Shown here: positions 63,048-64,000 of the stretch, in pieces
Layout of the letters: each line of letters opens with the position of its first letter
Numbering within the stretch: the stretch's first letter is position 1
Origin: Microvirga soli
GTDB taxonomy: Bacteria > Pseudomonadota > Alphaproteobacteria > Rhizobiales > Beijerinckiaceae
Assembly (NCBI RefSeq): GCF_016734765.1
Contig: NZ_JAERQE010000013.1
Span: 62,001-126,000 of the forward strand
DNA length: 64,000 nucleotides
Reading direction: 5' to 3'
Notes under the pieces: model-generated
Databases searched by the model: none
What the model was told of the DNA's origin: nothing
Seen by the model: only the letters and a program-made list of their open reading frames with translations
Position numbers and translations under genes: made by a program

Positions 63048-64000
63048 TCATTCGAAACGCGTGACGACGCTGATGCCGAGCCCCTCGAACCGGTCCATGG
63101 CCATGAGGGCGGCGGGCGCCTCGTCCAGGCTCAGATGCTTGCCGACCAGCTTCTGCGGGGTGAGCTTGCCGGTGCGGATCATCGCCATCATGTCGTGGTA
63201 GCGGAAGGCCTGCATGCCGTGGCTGCCGTAGATCTCCAGTTCATGCGCGATGATCTGCGCCATCGGCACGGAGGCGCGGGCATGATCGCCCACCATCAGC
63301 CCAACCTGCACGTGACGCCCGCGACGACGCAAATTGGCGATGGAGTTGAAGCAGGTGGCCGGATGCCCCAGCGCATCCACCGACACATGCGCGCCGCCTT
63401 TCGTAATCTCCCTCACGGCGCCGATCACGTCGGCGGAATCGCGGGCATTGATCGTCGCGACCGCACCCATCTCGCGCGCGAAGGCAAGCTTCTCGTCGGT
63501 CAAATCGATGGCGATCACGTTTGCCCCCATGGCGCTGGCGATCATGATGGCCGAGAGCCCGACGCCGCCGCAGCCGTGCATCGCCACCCATTCGCCGGGC
63601 TTCACCCGGCCCTGGTCGACGATGGCGCGGAACGACGTGACAAAGCGGCAGCCGAGGCTGGCCGCGGTGGCAAAATCCAGTTCCTCGGGAAGCGCCACGA
63701 GGTTCGTGTCCGCGTAGTCCACCGCCACATATTCCGCGAACGACCCCCAGGCCGTGAAGCCCGGCTGGAATTGCTGTTCGCAGACCTGGTGGTTGCCCGA
63801 GTTGCATTCGTGGCAATGTCCGCATCCGCCGACGAACGGCACCGTGACACGGTCGCCCTTCTTCCAGCGCGTTACCTGCTTGCCGGTGGCAAGAACGGTG
63901 CCGGCGAGTTCGTGCCCCGGCACATGCGGCAAAACCACGTCGGGATCATGTCCCATCCAGCCATGCCAGTCGCTCCGGCACAGGCCCGTCGCCTCCACCT
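63048..64000 (-). CDS. Zinc-dependent alcohol dehydrogenase (MDR family), 5' end beyond window
   Basis: The visible 317 residues lack the first 30 or so; the ATG at 63998 is internal ([13 protein letters not shown] follows the usual N-terminal strand). It has VPGHELAG with the catalytic zinc region, four structural zinc cysteines in [17 protein letters not shown], and the Rossmann loop [14 protein letters not shown]. It oxidises an alcohol or reduces an aldehyde with NAD(P); the substrate is unknown. Confidence 0.92.
   Translation of the reverse strand, partial: VEATGLCRSDWHGWMGHDPDVVLPHVPGHELAGTVLATGKQVTRWKKGDRVTVPFVGGCGHCHECNSGNHQVCEQQFQPGFTAWGSFAEYVAVDYADTNLVALPEELDFATAASLGCRFVTSFRAIVDQGRVKPGEWVAMHGCGGVGLSAIMIASAMGANVIAIDLTDEKLAFAREMGAVATINARDSADVIGAVREITKGGAHVSVDALGHPATCFNSIANLRRRGRHVQVGLMVGDHARASVPMAQIIAHELEIYGSHGMQAFRYHDMMAMIRTGKLTPQKLVGKHLSLDEAPAALMAMDRFEGLGISVVTRFE

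Overview
The window is GC-rich, densely coded chromosomal DNA with no rRNA, tRNA, CRISPR array or insertion sequence that I can support. Gene content and order point to an alphaproteobacterium of the order Hyphomicrobiales (Rhizobiales), plausibly near Microvirga/Methylobacterium. The supporting signs are: UPF0314/DUF2585, DUF2076 and DUF3095 proteins, a HisG/HisZ pair, CIRCE-controlled groESL, a BclA/BacA-like ABC exporter, the ileS-lspA-DUF3035-M16-M16 block, a GAAC-N7-GAAC LexA-type box, and short intergenic palindromes built on GCATCG...CAAAAGTG. The genus is an inference; no rRNA is present to test it.

Layout. 1-4.6 kb: the 3' part of an acyl-CoA-synthetase/GNAT fusion gene, then bfr and bfd (iron storage and release), a putative glycolipid-binding protein and an AT-richer membrane protein. 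4.7-13.2 kb: two divergent clusters for 2-hydroxyacid oxidation. The leftward one is cytochrome c-lutA-membrane protein-lutB-lutC, with every junction a 4-bp overlap. The rightward one is glcD-glcE-DUF2585-glcF. Together they should oxidise lactate and glycolate and pass electrons through Fe-S proteins, possibly to the encoded cytochrome c. 13.3-20.2 kb: a large coiled-coil protein, SDR, Nudix, DUF2076, an L,D-transpeptidase, a DMT exporter, a thioesterase and a MarR regulator. 20.3-22.4 kb: groESL with a promoter and CIRCE element. 22.5-24.1 kb: doxX-gst facing a MarR gene across three identical-pattern palindromes.

24.2-28.7 kb: an exported VOC protein, an exported COG4315 protein followed by an ECF sigma/anti-sigma pair, an aldo/keto reductase and a flavodoxin-like protein. 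28.7-34.9 kb: an orphan Fe/phosphonate-type binding protein, the methionine importer metNIQ and the BclA-like transporter. 35.5-40.7 kb: hisG, hisZ and hisS, split by about 1.6 kb that holds repeat elements, a basic Ala/Lys-rich protein gene and an orphan promoter with a LexA-type box. 41.2-49.6 kb: an aminotransferase, a small metal-binding protein, a degenerate EAL protein, a HAD phosphatase, ribF, and a leftward catalase-like/msrB/DUF3095 cluster. 49.9-60.8 kb: ileS-lspA-DUF3035-two M16 peptidases, then pgi and mutL. 60.8-64 kb: a Cys-rich exported protein, a PilZ protein, an aldo/keto reductase and the 3' part of a zinc alcohol dehydrogenase.

The most unusual signals are regulatory and structural: the LexA-box promoter with no obvious gene, the triple operator at doxX/marR, the composite nested palindromic repeats (at least three copies with interchangeable cores), and the tightly coupled Lut/Glc/cytochrome arrangement with two uncharacterised membrane proteins inside it.
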